From Acidobacteriota bacterium (GTDB lineage Bacteria; Acidobacteriota; Blastocatellia; Pyrinomonadales; Pyrinomonadaceae): a stretch of DNA of 64,000 bases. The DNA is taken from positions 1-64,000 of the forward strand of contig JAKOVX010000059.1 of NCBI GenBank assembly GCA_029781855.1. The letters are read 5' to 3'. The notes under the pieces were generated by a model that was not told the origin of the DNA, searched no databases, and was given only the letters and a program-made list of their open reading frames with translations. The position numbers and the translations under genes were made by a program. The stretch's first letter is position 1. Every line of letters starts with the position of its first letter. Below are positions 25,113 to 34,387 of the stretch, piece by piece.

Positions 25113-25988
25113 TCACGCTTCCCTGACGCTGCCCGCCTTGGAGTGGTTCGTCAACTCCAATAGGGCTCGTTCCCCTCCGTTCCAAAGTGTTATCAGTTCC
25201 TGCATGAAGAGACGAGGATCAGCTTCGAACCGGCGGTCCAATTTTTCGAGCCCCCTGAGCAACCGGATCGCCGCCCTATATTCTTTGGTGAGTTCCTCGA
25301 TGGCGTCTCGTTCAAACGCATACCACTCGCCTCCCTGACAGTTATTGATATCAAGCCACGGATTGCCGGTCGAATGATCGACGAGACGAAAGAGGCCGAT
25401 AAATGGAGCAGCTTCGGAAACCGGATCTGACCGCCAGATAGCTTCATCGGGATGGCTGCTTATCCGCGGAAGGCCGGGAGCTGAAATACCGTATTTCTCA
25501 GAAAAATGCTCCCAGATCTCTTCGTCGTTGTTAAAAATAAGTAAAGCCGCGAGATAACTCACCCGAAGATCGGCCGGGTAAATCTCTTCGCAGCACGTGT
25601 CGAAATTAAGCGAAAATATCGCGAATTGCTCAAACTCAGCTTCCGGGTCGTCATTCCAGCCGCCAATGACAGGAAACCGTTCGCGATCGATGAGCTCGAA
25701 TAGCTCGTTCGCCCGCTCGCTGTAGTTTTTGTAGACACCTGCCTTATATAGACTGGCGGTCGAACCCGCCCATTCGGCGGGAAACATCTCGCGGTAAAGC
25801 CGGTATTTCTCTTGGCAAGCGATGGTTTTTTCGACTGATGCACAAGCGTCTGCCGCATTCGCCAGACGCGCCTTTAGATCTATATACGCGATCGACCGGT
25901 GAAGCCGCTCGCCAAATGGATCGGTAACACGCGAGTTCCCGATTATGTCGGTAGACCTCAACCGCTTGCTAGAATCCTGCCGGGACAT
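25113..25988 (-). CDS. PRTRC system protein F-like
   Basis: A 291-residue protein assigned to PRTRC protein F by its position between C and B and by its size. No motif alone proves it. The ATG at 25988 overlaps the end of the 95-residue gene by 20 nt, and a TTG at 25961 is an alternative. The longer open frame upstream is Arg-rich and is the shadow of the 95-residue gene. The protein is acidic and helical (EMFPAEWAGSTASLYKAGVY, ISLNFDTCCEEIYPADLRVS-like blocks, WLDINNCQGGEWYAF). It ends 26 nt before protein B. Its molecular role is unknown. Confidence 0.6.
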   Translation of the reverse strand: MSRQDSSKRLRSTDIIGNSRVTDPFGERLHRSIAYIDLKARLANAADACASVEKTIACQEKYRLYREMFPAEWAGSTASLYKAGVYKNYSERANELFELIDRERFPVIGGWNDDPEAEFEQFAIFSLNFDTCCEEIYPADLRVSYLAALLIFNNDEEIWEHFSEKYGISAPGLPRISSHPDEAIWRSDPVSEAAPFIGLFRLVDHSTGNPWLDINNCQGGEWYAFERDAIEELTKEYRAAIRLLRGLEKLDRRFEADPRLFMQELITLWNGGERALLELTNHSKAGSVREA

Positions 25989-26256
25989 ATGAAGACGCGA
26001 CCGGACGCATCCGGACGAGGGCCGCCAATTGCCGCTCAACCGTATCGATCTCTTCCCGGCTGTAAAGGAGAACCGCTTTCGCCTCCTCGATCTCTTCGGG
26101 GCCAAGAAGATCGGCCGCGTCGCGACGCATCAGCCGATCGGCGAGCAATATTGCGGGATTTATTTGTTCGTCCTCTGCGAGAAGCAGTTCAATGGCTGTC
26201 GGCGGAACGTCCTTTGTGTTGGGCCTTTTTGACGATCGAAACGGTGAGTTTTCCAT
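25969..26256 (-). CDS. Small acidic protein inside the PRTRC cassette
   Basis: A 95-residue protein with normal composition (AIELLLAEDEQINPAILLADRLMRRDAADLLGPEEIEEAKAVLL), while both overlapping frames in this stretch are Arg-rich. As drawn from the ATG at 26256 it overlaps the protein C gene by 68 nt. No good ribosome site precedes that ATG, so the true start may be later. It is mostly helical and acidic. I recognise no family. Its place between C and F suggests that it is a specific part of this cassette variant. Confidence 0.55.
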   Translation of the reverse strand: MENSPFRSSKRPNTKDVPPTAIELLLAEDEQINPAILLADRLMRRDAADLLGPEEIEEAKAVLLYSREEIDTVERQLAALVRMRPVASSYVPAGF

Positions 26257-26443
26257 CGGCGACCTCCCGGGTAATATTAGCGTTCTCGATAGATGAGAAA
26301 TGAGGCTGCAGCACGGTTTTGAGGGTCTTATCGTCCTGGGCGAGGGCGGCCTCGATCTCGAATTCCTGTCCTTCGATCTTGATCAGCGCGATGCTGTTCG
26401 TAATTGGGCCGGGACCTGCCGGCGCGGTCTCTTTGTTTTCCAT
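26189..26443 (-). CDS. PRTRC system protein C (ubiquitin-like, Prok_Ub)
   Basis: An 84-residue protein from the ATG at 26443, which follows an AGGTGA ribosome site by 5 nt; a GTG three codons earlier is possible. ALIKIEGQEFEIEAALAQDDKTLKTVLQPHFSSIENANITREVADGKLTVSIVKK fits PRTRC protein C, a beta-grasp ubiquitin-like family. The chain ends ...KGRSADSH, without a terminal diglycine, so conjugation through the C-terminus would need processing or may not occur. It lies 27 nt downstream of protein E. Confidence 0.75.
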   Translation of the reverse strand: MENKETAPAGPGPITNSIALIKIEGQEFEIEAALAQDDKTLKTVLQPHFSSIENANITREVADGKLTVSIVKKAQHKGRSADSH

Positions 26444-26470
26444 ATTGATCACCTGTCTTGACTCACCCTG

Positions 26471-27508
26471 TCAGCCGCCGAAGAGGCCTGCCTGTTGGCT
26501 GCCGCTAGTTGCCACGCCAAGGTCAGCGCCCTTTTTTGCATCGGCCGGAGCCGCCTTTTGATCGCTTGGATTGGGACTAGCTGCCGGTTTTGCTGAGGCC
26601 TTCTTCCCGGCCGCTGCTTGCCGTTTCAGCTTATCCGCGGCGCGAACGGGAAGTTCATTGCGGTATTTTTCAACAGCGGAACTGATCATCGCCGCCAATT
26701 CCCCCGCAGGTAAGTTTTCATTCACGCTCGCGATCTCGATGTGAGGGGTAAAGTCATGCGTCCGAACGCTGACTATGCTCTTGCGGTAACCGTCTTCCAC
26801 AGCCAGCAGCTGCATTACGAGCGTCACCGTGCAGCTTTCGAACCGGAACGGTTCATTTTCCGAAATAACTATGGACCCAACACCCGGCACGCCCGCTTCG
26901 ATCGCTGACCCCGAATTTACTTCTGACGGCTTTGAATCGGGGTCAGGGGTCGCATCGACAACCGGAACCTCCGAAGCGTCCGAAACTTTCGACTCCGGCA
27001 GCTGATCTGGAGTATTTTCGACCACGGCCCCATCTCCATCCTCGGTCGATCCCGCGATCACTTCTTCGGCACCCTCCCGTTCGAATTCCGGAACACACTC
27101 GTCGGCATAAGACGGTCGGGATATGTTGGCTGGTTGTTCAGCCGGGATATTTGAAATAACGGAAGGCGAAGCACCAGGGTCAGCTCCCGGCCCAGCGTTA
27201 GGTTCCGACACCGGACGGGTCAATCCGGCGGCGACAGGGACGGGCGGAGCGGTCCTCGCGATATCCCGGAGCCTCTCAAGGAAATTGCAAAGGAAGATAT
27301 TCTTGATGGTTACTTCTTCCGACTGGCGACAGGTATACGCAGCCCCTTCCCACATTTCAAGACCGAGCCGCTGATTGCCTTCGATCGTGTTTTCAAAGCC
27401 GGCGGTTCGGGCGGCAGTGGACGCAAGCTCCCGGGCCGTGAAGATAAGTTGCTCGATCGCTTGACGATCTTCGAGCGCGACGGCTGAATAGGTGGTTAGG
27501 ATTTGCAT
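26471..27508 (-). CDS. PRTRC system protein E-like
   Basis: A 345-residue protein starting at the ATG at 27508, which has GGAG nine bases upstream; an ATG five codons earlier (27523) is possible. N-terminal residues 1-105 are helical (ALEDRQAIEQLIFTARELAST). Residues 110-240 are a Pro/Glu/Asp/Ser-rich disordered linker. Residues 245-320 form a beta-rich domain (CTVTLVMQLLAVEDG ... HIEIASVNENLPAGELAAMIS). The tail is rich in Ala and Lys, as in PRTRC protein E. It is the first gene of the cassette and its promoter should lie in the AT-rich gap facing the PilZ gene. The call rests on order and the tail type. Confidence 0.55.
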   Translation of the reverse strand: MQILTTYSAVALEDRQAIEQLIFTARELASTAARTAGFENTIEGNQRLGLEMWEGAAYTCRQSEEVTIKNIFLCNFLERLRDIARTAPPVPVAAGLTRPVSEPNAGPGADPGASPSVISNIPAEQPANISRPSYADECVPEFEREGAEEVIAGSTEDGDGAVVENTPDQLPESKVSDASEVPVVDATPDPDSKPSEVNSGSAIEAGVPGVGSIVISENEPFRFESCTVTLVMQLLAVEDGYRKSIVSVRTHDFTPHIEIASVNENLPAGELAAMISSAVEKYRNELPVRAADKLKRQAAAGKKASAKPAASPNPSDQKAAPADAKKGADLGVATSGSQQAGLFGG

Positions 27509-27799
27509 TTCTTTCAACTCCATAAACCCTGTCCGCCGCTTTGTTTTTTCTGTCGTTCGTACTGCCCAATACGAAGTCCAAGAATGTTGCCAACAGATAG
27601 AAACGTGGTATGAGAGCTTTGAAAGATCCAAAGATTTTACTTCGAATTTGAATGTTGTTATTTTTTACTTGTTCAATTGGTCGAGGAATTTGTTTTCGCG
27701 GTTCGATGATTTCATACCCTTCTCTCCGCAGCCTTAATATTCTCTACTGTCCGCAGTCTGTGTTGCATATTCAAATGATAGAAGTCCGGGGTGGCCATT

Positions 27800-28549
27800 A
27801 TGATCGATAGGGAAAAGCGCCGTTTGCACCGAGACTGGTTGCCGCTTTCGATTAACGTCGAGGTGCGCGTTGATCCTGACGTCGTTTGGACGGAGGATAC
27901 GCCTATCAAGGATGTTTCTCCGCTTGGAGTTGGCTTTCAATTGAACCGGCCTATCGTTCGTGGACAGCTGATATTGATGACGTTGGCGATGCTAAGGTCA
28001 CTTAGAAGGTACGATCTTGACGTCCTGGATTACAAGGTCTGGGGGATTGTCCGGCGATGCATCGAGATCAGAAAATTGAAGGGCGATCCGGACTACGCCA
28101 TCGGGGTTGCGTTTATCGGGCAAAAGCCGCCGCCGGAATATTTCAAGGATCCTGCACGGATCTTCGAAATTTTTCCCTATTTACCGCACGGCGATGAGTT
28201 TTGGTCGGTTGTGACAGAGGAATCTGCTACAAATGTAACCGGAACGAACAACGAGCGGCGACGATATTCTCGGATCCTTTTACCGGAAGAGCTTATCATT
28301 GAATTGATCGGTGAAGGCGGCGAGGTTTTAGCTACAGAATCTACGGTTACCGAGAACATCGGGCGAGGCGGGGCGGCCCTGTTTTCAGCTCTTGACGCCG
28401 ACGTTGGATCTTTTATTCGGGTGACAGCGAAAAGAGTTAATTTCGCAAGTATTTCATTGATCAAAGATAAGCGGCTGGGTGCTGACGGGATAAATCGATT
28501 TCATATCGAGTTTATAGACAGACCCTTTCTGTTTGATGGAATGGAATGA
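27800..28549 (+). CDS. Protein with two PilZ domains (c-di-GMP binding type)
   Basis: A 249-residue protein from the ATG at 27800; a GTG at 27791 is also in frame. Two PilZ-like domains stand in tandem. The first (1-130) has RRLHR and DVSPLG, matching the RxxxR and (D/N)xSxxG c-di-GMP signature. The second (150-249) has ERRRYSR and NIGRGG, with the Ser of the motif replaced by Gly. PilZ proteins bind c-di-GMP and often control polysaccharide export or motility. It stands alone at the junction between the PRTRC cassette and the chromosomal-style genes, divergent from protein E. Confidence 0.75.
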   Translation: MIDREKRRLHRDWLPLSINVEVRVDPDVVWTEDTPIKDVSPLGVGFQLNRPIVRGQLILMTLAMLRSLRRYDLDVLDYKVWGIVRRCIEIRKLKGDPDYAIGVAFIGQKPPPEYFKDPARIFEIFPYLPHGDEFWSVVTEESATNVTGTNNERRRYSRILLPEELIIELIGEGGEVLATESTVTENIGRGGAALFSALDADVGSFIRVTAKRVNFASISLIKDKRLGADGINRFHIEFIDRPFLFDGME

Positions 28550-28799
28550 GAGAATATCCGATCATAATTGGGCAGTCCAAGTCCGGCTCGTGAGACCTGC
28601 AACAATTAAGCCGGCCATTCATCAGTTGGGATCTATGATGTTAAGAAATGTGGGGTTCCCGCCGGCAGCGGCACCGATAGAAATGAAAGTCACGGGTTCG
28701 TTCTGAAAACGACAGCTTTTACGTCGACTTGTTCATGCTGCCTCACAATCCGAAACGATCGTTTGAGGTCGCTTTCATCCTAAATGCAAGGATTTCCAT

Positions 28800-31211
28800 C
28801 TACCGTTCGGTTCCCAATAATCGCTTCTCGGTTTCCAATATCTGACGTGTCGTCTGCATCACCGTGTCGGGATTGAGCGAGATGGAATTAATGCCACGCT
28901 GCACCAGAAATTCAGCAAACTCCGGAAAATCCGATGGGGCCTGCCCGCAGATGCCGATCTTCTTGCCGGCCCTTTTGGCGGCATCGATCGCCATCGAAAC
29001 CATTTTCTCGACCGCTCCGTTCCTCTCGTCAAAAAGATGAGCGACCATCTCGCTGTCGCGGTCGAGGCCGAGGGCAAGCTGCGTCAGGTCGTTTGATCCG
29101 ATCGAGTAGCCGTCGAAGACCTTCAGGAATTCGTCGGCGAACACGACGTTGGCCGGGAGTTCGCACATGGCGTAGATCTCAAGCTCATTCTCGCCCTGTT
29201 TCAAACCGTATTCGGCCATCAGGGCGATCACCTTCTCACCCTCCTCGACCGTGCGGCAAAAGGGGATCATTGGCTTAATATTGACGAGACCCATGTCTTC
29301 GCGGGCACGCAGGAGGGCAAGGCATTCAAGCCTGAATCCGGCCTTATAGCGATCGTCATAATATCGTGACGCGCCGCGGAATCCGATCATCGGATTTTCC
29401 TCGACCGGCTCAAATTCCTTTCCTCCGATCAGCATCGCGTACTCATTCGACTTGAAATCCGACATCCGCACGATCACGGGTTTTGGATAAAATGCGGCGG
29501 CAATTCGACCGATCCCCTCGGCGAGTGAGCGAACAAAGAATTCCTTCGGGTCTTCCTCACGAATTCTGTTCGATATCAATTCGACCTCTTCCCTCTTTTT
29601 GAGATCGGGATAATTGACCAAGGCCATCGGGTGGATACCGATATGGTTGTTGATAATGAATTCTAGGCGGGCGAGCCCGACACCGTCGTTTGGAAGCCGT
29701 GACACGGCAAAAGCATGATCAGGATCGCCGACATTCATCATCACCTGTGTTTTTGGACGATGTTCGTCCGTGATCGCATGCTTTTCGACCTCAAAATGGA
29801 CCTTGCCGTAGTAGATATTGCCTCTCTCCCCTTCCGAGCACGACACCGTAATATCTATACCGTTCTTTATCTTCTCCGTGGCATCGCCAGCCCCGACTAT
29901 ACAGGGAATACCCAACTCCCGGCTGATGATGGCGCTGTGGCATGTTCGTCCACCGCGGTCGGTAACGATCGCCGATGCCCGCTTCATTATGGGCTCCCAC
30001 GCCGGGTCGGTCATCGAGGTAACGAGAATTTCGCCTTCCTTAAAATTGGTCAAGCGCGATGGGTCGAGAAGTACATGAGCGGTTCCATGCCCGATCTTCT
30101 CGCCCACCGCGACACCGCTCACTAGCGGGGCACCGTGATCGCCGACCAGCTTGTATTTCTCGATGAAATTTTCTGTGTTTTGCCCATGGATGGTCTCGGG
30201 CCGCGCCTGCAAAATAAAGAGTTCACCGGTAACTCCGTCCTTCGCCCATTCGATGTCCATCGGTTGTGGCTTTCCGGCCAGCTGCGAATAGTGGTCCTCT
30301 ATCGAACAGGCCCACTGGGCGAGCTGCATGACCTCGAATCCCGCGAGGCAAAAGCGGTTTCGCTGTGACTCGACGACATTCCGAACCTGAGTGCCCGAAC
30401 TCTCGTCCGCAAAGACCATCTTTACTTCCTTTACACCGAGCTTGCGGGTGACGATCGGCCGAAATCCGAGTTTCAGCGTCGGTTTGAATACTATCCATTC
30501 ATCGGGAGTCGCCATTCCCTGTACAACTGCTTCCCCTAGTCCCCAGGCCCCGTTTATTACCACGACATCACGAAAACCGCTCTCAGTATCGAGGGTGAAC
30601 ATTACTCCAGAGCAGGCAGCGTCCGACCTTACCATTGGCTGAATACCGATCGCCAATGCAACGTCAAAATGATCGAAGCCCTTTGCCGTCCGATATGAGA
30701 TCGCCCGGTCGGTCCACAGCGAGGCATAACATTCATGACACGCCTCGATCAGCCGTTTCTCGCCGCGAACGTTTAGAATTGTGTCCTGCTGACCCGCGAA
30801 CGAAGCATCCGGGAGATCCTCGGCGGTTGCCGACGACCGAACGGCTACTTCGAATGTCCGCTTACCGATCCGCTTTCCGAGCGCTTCGTGGGCCGTAAAT
30901 ATCGCGGATTCGACCTCCTTGGGGAACGGGGTGTCGAGCATTAACCGGCGTGCTTCGCTGCCGACACGGGCTAGTTCCTCAAGATCGTTAACGTCCAGTC
31001 CTTTCAAAAGCCTTTGCAATTTCTTACGAAGGCCGTCTGTTTCCAACAAGACCTCGTAGGCGTGGCTGGTCGTCGAATATCCGTCAACCGAACGAACGCC
31101 CTGCGCGGTCAATTCACGAAACAGTTCGCCGAGGCTCGAGCATTTACCGCCCACGAGGGCCACATCACCGGCACCGACCTCGCTCAAATCAAGTACAAAT
31201 GGCTTAGACAT
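28800..31211 (-). CDS. ppsA: Phosphoenolpyruvate synthase
   Basis: An 803-residue protein of full length. The N-terminal ATP-grasp part has GGKCSSLGELFREL and VAVRSSATAEDLPDASFAGQQDT, then GVMFTLDTESGF. The swivel domain carries the phosphohistidine in GGRTCHSAIISRELGIP (about 425-440). The C-terminal TIM barrel has FRGASRYYDDRYK-like and EIYAMCELPANVVFADEF, GSNDLTQLALGLDRDS and CGQAPSD. It converts pyruvate and ATP to phosphoenolpyruvate, AMP and phosphate in gluconeogenesis. Alone in its transcription unit. PEP is also the co-substrate of the NeuB enzyme 7 kb away, which may be coincidence. Confidence 0.95.
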   Translation of the reverse strand: MSKPFVLDLSEVGAGDVALVGGKCSSLGELFRELTAQGVRSVDGYSTTSHAYEVLLETDGLRKKLQRLLKGLDVNDLEELARVGSEARRLMLDTPFPKEVESAIFTAHEALGKRIGKRTFEVAVRSSATAEDLPDASFAGQQDTILNVRGEKRLIEACHECYASLWTDRAISYRTAKGFDHFDVALAIGIQPMVRSDAACSGVMFTLDTESGFRDVVVINGAWGLGEAVVQGMATPDEWIVFKPTLKLGFRPIVTRKLGVKEVKMVFADESSGTQVRNVVESQRNRFCLAGFEVMQLAQWACSIEDHYSQLAGKPQPMDIEWAKDGVTGELFILQARPETIHGQNTENFIEKYKLVGDHGAPLVSGVAVGEKIGHGTAHVLLDPSRLTNFKEGEILVTSMTDPAWEPIMKRASAIVTDRGGRTCHSAIISRELGIPCIVGAGDATEKIKNGIDITVSCSEGERGNIYYGKVHFEVEKHAITDEHRPKTQVMMNVGDPDHAFAVSRLPNDGVGLARLEFIINNHIGIHPMALVNYPDLKKREEVELISNRIREEDPKEFFVRSLAEGIGRIAAAFYPKPVIVRMSDFKSNEYAMLIGGKEFEPVEENPMIGFRGASRYYDDRYKAGFRLECLALLRAREDMGLVNIKPMIPFCRTVEEGEKVIALMAEYGLKQGENELEIYAMCELPANVVFADEFLKVFDGYSIGSNDLTQLALGLDRDSEMVAHLFDERNGAVEKMVSMAIDAAKRAGKKIGICGQAPSDFPEFAEFLVQRGINSISLNPDTVMQTTRQILETEKRLLGTER

Positions 31212-31760
31212 ATTATTTTGGTGTTCATGCCAGTTTACTCCGAGAAATACCGGGAATGCGAAGAAGAATAAAATTTCTTCGGATTAGAGACGATTGAAGT
31301 TCAGTCCTCCGATACAAGAGCAATACTGTTCGTGTGAATTAATTTGCAAAACCTATGAATATCGATATTTTGAACGTGCTTTTTGTGACTTTGATGTCAC
31401 GTCAACTTGACCAGATCAAAAGCCGCATACCGCTCGCGAATTGTAGCCGCCAGCCCGATTCGCTAAGAAATGCGAGCTGAACCAAACGCCGGGTTCGCAG
31501 GCTTGACACGAATTGATCTCGCACGCGGAAGTCAATATGTCATGACCCGCAAATCGGGACGCCGCTAGTGTCGGCGTGGCCGAATCTGTCTCGAGGCGAC
31601 GACATTAAAGTTTGGGGATGAATTTTTTTATTCCGGAAGCTCTCGGCAAACTGCGTGATCGAAAGGTGTAGTATCGGGTCCGAACGACTAATTCGGCCGA
31701 GTTTAGCTGAAATTCGAGCACGAGCCGAAATAGGCTATCCGGCATGGTATGATCCCTGCC
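31212..31760. other. Non-coding stretch
   Basis: About 550 bases between ppsA and the response regulator, holding the ppsA promoter end on one side. I see no gene, RNA or repeat. Confidence 0.5.
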
Positions 31761-32456
31761 TTACCTGGCAACCTTTACCCGCGCTGCACGGGACATGTCG
31801 ACGAGACCGTTCTCATATGCGTAGATGACGAGATTTAGCCTGCCGTCGGCACCAGTCTTTCCATATATTGTACTTAAATGATGCCGGATGGTCGCCTCAC
31901 TGACTGACAACTTTTTCGCGAGATCCTTATTTTTCCGACCGGTGGCTAGTAGCTTGATGACTTCAACTTCACGGGATGTTAAGTATTCGGGGTCCGTCTT
32001 ATACCCGTTGCCGGCCGAACTTGCTCTTGGGGAACTTTCCCATTCAAGGAGCCTGTGAAGAAGTGTTTGATTCAGCCAAGTCTCACCGGCGTACGTCTGC
32101 CGGATTGCCTCAATCAGCATTTTTGGGCTTTGCTCGATCTGGACGATGCCGACCGCCCCAAGTTTCAGCGCATTTGCTTGAGAATCCAGATCCGCTCCAG
32201 CAACCAATATCACGACTCGGAGCGAAGGATTCTCTTTCAGAAGTTCGTCTACTATTTCGACCTGATCCTCAGAGGATAGGTAAACAACCGCAATATCCGA
32301 GCGGGAAACGCAAGAGTGAGTGCAATTACGGTTATCGAACGAATGTGACCCGGTTACCGAGAGATCATCATTGGAATCGATAAGGAGCTTTAGACTCTCT
32401 TGAACGATGTCGTACTTTCCGACCAGGAGGACGTTGATTTTTTTGATTTTGCTCAT
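31761..32456 (-). CDS. LuxR-family response regulator with degenerate receiver domain
   Basis: A 231-residue protein. The receiver-like domain (7-125) lacks the acidic pocket (LLVGKYD instead of a DD pair) and the phosphoacceptor. The expected Asp of the third strand is Tyr in SDIAVVYL, and the conserved Lys is not present in GIVQIEQ. The C-terminal LuxR/NarL helix-turn-helix is intact (LTSREVEVIKLLATGRKNKDLAKKLSVSEATIRHHLSTIYGK). It is therefore probably a phosphorylation-independent transcription factor. It is divergent from the related regulator at 33380 and could control the adjoining exopolysaccharide locus. Confidence 0.88.
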   Translation of the reverse strand: MSKIKKINVLLVGKYDIVQESLKLLIDSNDDLSVTGSHSFDNRNCTHSCVSRSDIAVVYLSSEDQVEIVDELLKENPSLRVVILVAGADLDSQANALKLGAVGIVQIEQSPKMLIEAIRQTYAGETWLNQTLLHRLLEWESSPRASSAGNGYKTDPEYLTSREVEVIKLLATGRKNKDLAKKLSVSEATIRHHLSTIYGKTGADGRLNLVIYAYENGLVDMSRAARVKVAR

Positions 32457-33379
32457 GGAAGTCCTTACACAATTATCCTACCCTGTATTCAAATCGGTTA
32501 TTTTTTAGGAGAAAGCGCGTGATTGAGTGGGTCTTGTGCCCAAAAAAATCGTACAACATTTGTCCCTGATATCATAACTTTAAAATTCGCCCCTGTAGGT
32601 TGACGAAAATCCCGACACATTTTGCGTCCTGCGGGTTGGGGAAAGACTCAGCATAAGCCATATTTTCGCCGCCTTCATTCGGTCGACTTTTGGCCTTTCC
32701 CGATTAAAGAAAGTGGGAATTCCCCGATAATTTCAGCATTTTGTGAGGGATGGTCGTAAATCTTATTTTCCATACAGAATGTATTTGCGAAACGAGATCG
32801 GAACGGCCCGGCACCCACTCGGTCGGCACTGGTCGTACGCGCCGATCGGTACTCGGATCTAAGCGGTCCACAGCCAAACCTGGACGTTTGACCCACCTCC
32901 TCGTTAGCGAAATGTCCAATTGTACCACATGACTACTGTCCAAATGGCTAGTATTATCGCACACAGAGTCTGGACGTTTGTACTAGTTAATATATCGAAT
33001 TAGCCGATGTTCGGAATCGTGCCTTCTATTAACATCAAATCCATATATTTTGTCTGGGTTTAGCGGAACGAGCCATTTATTGGCTCTTTCACTAGCTGGG
33101 ATTCAAGCTGAAGTTTAGTCCGGGTCTCAGGATGTATATGTGTCGGCAAAAAAAAGGATCGGGATCGTCTTACAAGGTGTGCAGGACAATCCGACTGAAA
33201 GGCCCTCATACGGCCAGAACTTTGAGCTTTGAACTTTAGAGTGTTGATGCGGTTCGGATTGCGCTGGCCATTGGTCGGTGCTTTTTTTGAATTTTATCAC
33301 TTTCATTTCCTGATCAACGGATCCGTTGGCGACATGTATTTTGGCCAGATTTGAACAATGAAAGGAAAGCAATAGAACC
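32457..33379. promoter_or_regulatory. Divergent intergenic region between two LuxR-type regulators
   Basis: About 920 bp without a gene. It contains an exact 11-bp direct repeat CTGGACGTTTG at 32880-32890 and 32970-32980 (90 bp apart, near a whole number of helical turns) and a related GTCCAATTGTAC at 32914-32925. These are candidate sites for the flanking regulators. No promoter consensus is clear enough to fix a start. Confidence 0.4.
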
Positions 33380-34102
33380 ATGACACCTCATATGATAAAG
33401 CTGGTAATGATCGGAGAATATTCGATCTTCCGCAGCGCATTACGTATGCTTCTCGAAACCGACCCTAAATTTCGGGTAATAGGAGAAGCGAAATGCCCGG
33501 AGTCGGCACTCGAAATCATTATTGACGATAGCCCGGACGTGATTCTCGTCGACCTTGCCGATAATGACGTAGCTCAGCTGCTACCGCTACTTAGGCAAGT
33601 CGACCAACCAGTGCTGCTATTGATCGATGAACGTGACGTGGAGATCTATAAGCAATGTCTTAGGATCGGGATCCGCGGACTTGTACTGAAAGAGGAACGC
33701 GCCAAAACCTTGTTCAAGGCGGTCGAGAAAATAAATGCGGGCGAAATTTGGTTCGACAGGACAGTGATGGGGGACACCATTCGGCACCTCATCGATGAGA
33801 TTCAAGTACTTCAGACTTTTCCGCCGAGCCCTGCCGGAGCAACCCTGACGGCGCGTGAACTGCAAGTGATTGAATTGGTTTGCAAGGGACATAAGAACAA
33901 GGAAGTTGCAGATACTTTGTTTGTAACTGAAACGACGGTTCGCCATCACTTGAGAGCGGTGTTCAACAAATTGGAAGTGAATAGCCGGCTTGAACTTGTC
34001 GTTTATGCGTTCAAGCACAATCTGGTCAAAAAACCGATCGGAAACGGATTTTATTCGCCCAACGGTCAGCCAAGTGACGCGGCGAGTGCATTGGGAGCGT
34101 GA
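33380..34102 (+). CDS. LuxR-family response regulator
   Basis: A 240-residue protein; an ATG four codons downstream is also possible. The receiver keeps the phosphoacceptor Asp in PDVILVDL and the Lys in GLVLKEE, but the acidic pocket is reduced (VMIGEYS). The C-terminal NarL-type HTH is complete (LTARELQVIELVCKGHKNKEVADTLFVTETTVRHHLRAVFNKL). It is a paralogue of the regulator at 31761 and lies directly upstream of the exopolysaccharide genes on the same strand. No histidine kinase is nearby. Confidence 0.9.
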   Translation: MTPHMIKLVMIGEYSIFRSALRMLLETDPKFRVIGEAKCPESALEIIIDDSPDVILVDLADNDVAQLLPLLRQVDQPVLLLIDERDVEIYKQCLRIGIRGLVLKEERAKTLFKAVEKINAGEIWFDRTVMGDTIRHLIDEIQVLQTFPPSPAGATLTARELQVIELVCKGHKNKEVADTLFVTETTVRHHLRAVFNKLEVNSRLELVVYAFKHNLVKKPIGNGFYSPNGQPSDAASALGA

Positions 34103-34387
34103 TCGGGGGCGGAATTTGGATCCACCGACGTCACCATAAAATTCCGGTTCAGATCGCTCTTTCGTTCGGCCGTCCTTTGCTGGTTATTGGGGACAAGGCA
34201 CAAGTAGGCTTCTTGCCATAGGGTGTGAGAAATTGGGGACTTGCCCGGAATGAACATATAAGGATACAAAAGGTGCTCCGGCGGATGCTGAAAATGCCTT
34301 CAAAAAAAATAACTGCCTGGGTTCAGGCTTCCCTTCGGGGTTTGTACGGCTGACTTGAACAGTGCGTAACGTAGTAAGTGTGCAAAA

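Noticed and set aside
25989-26105. N-terminal extension of PRTRC protein F
   Set aside because: The segment is strongly Arg-rich and out of frame with the well-composed 95-residue gene.
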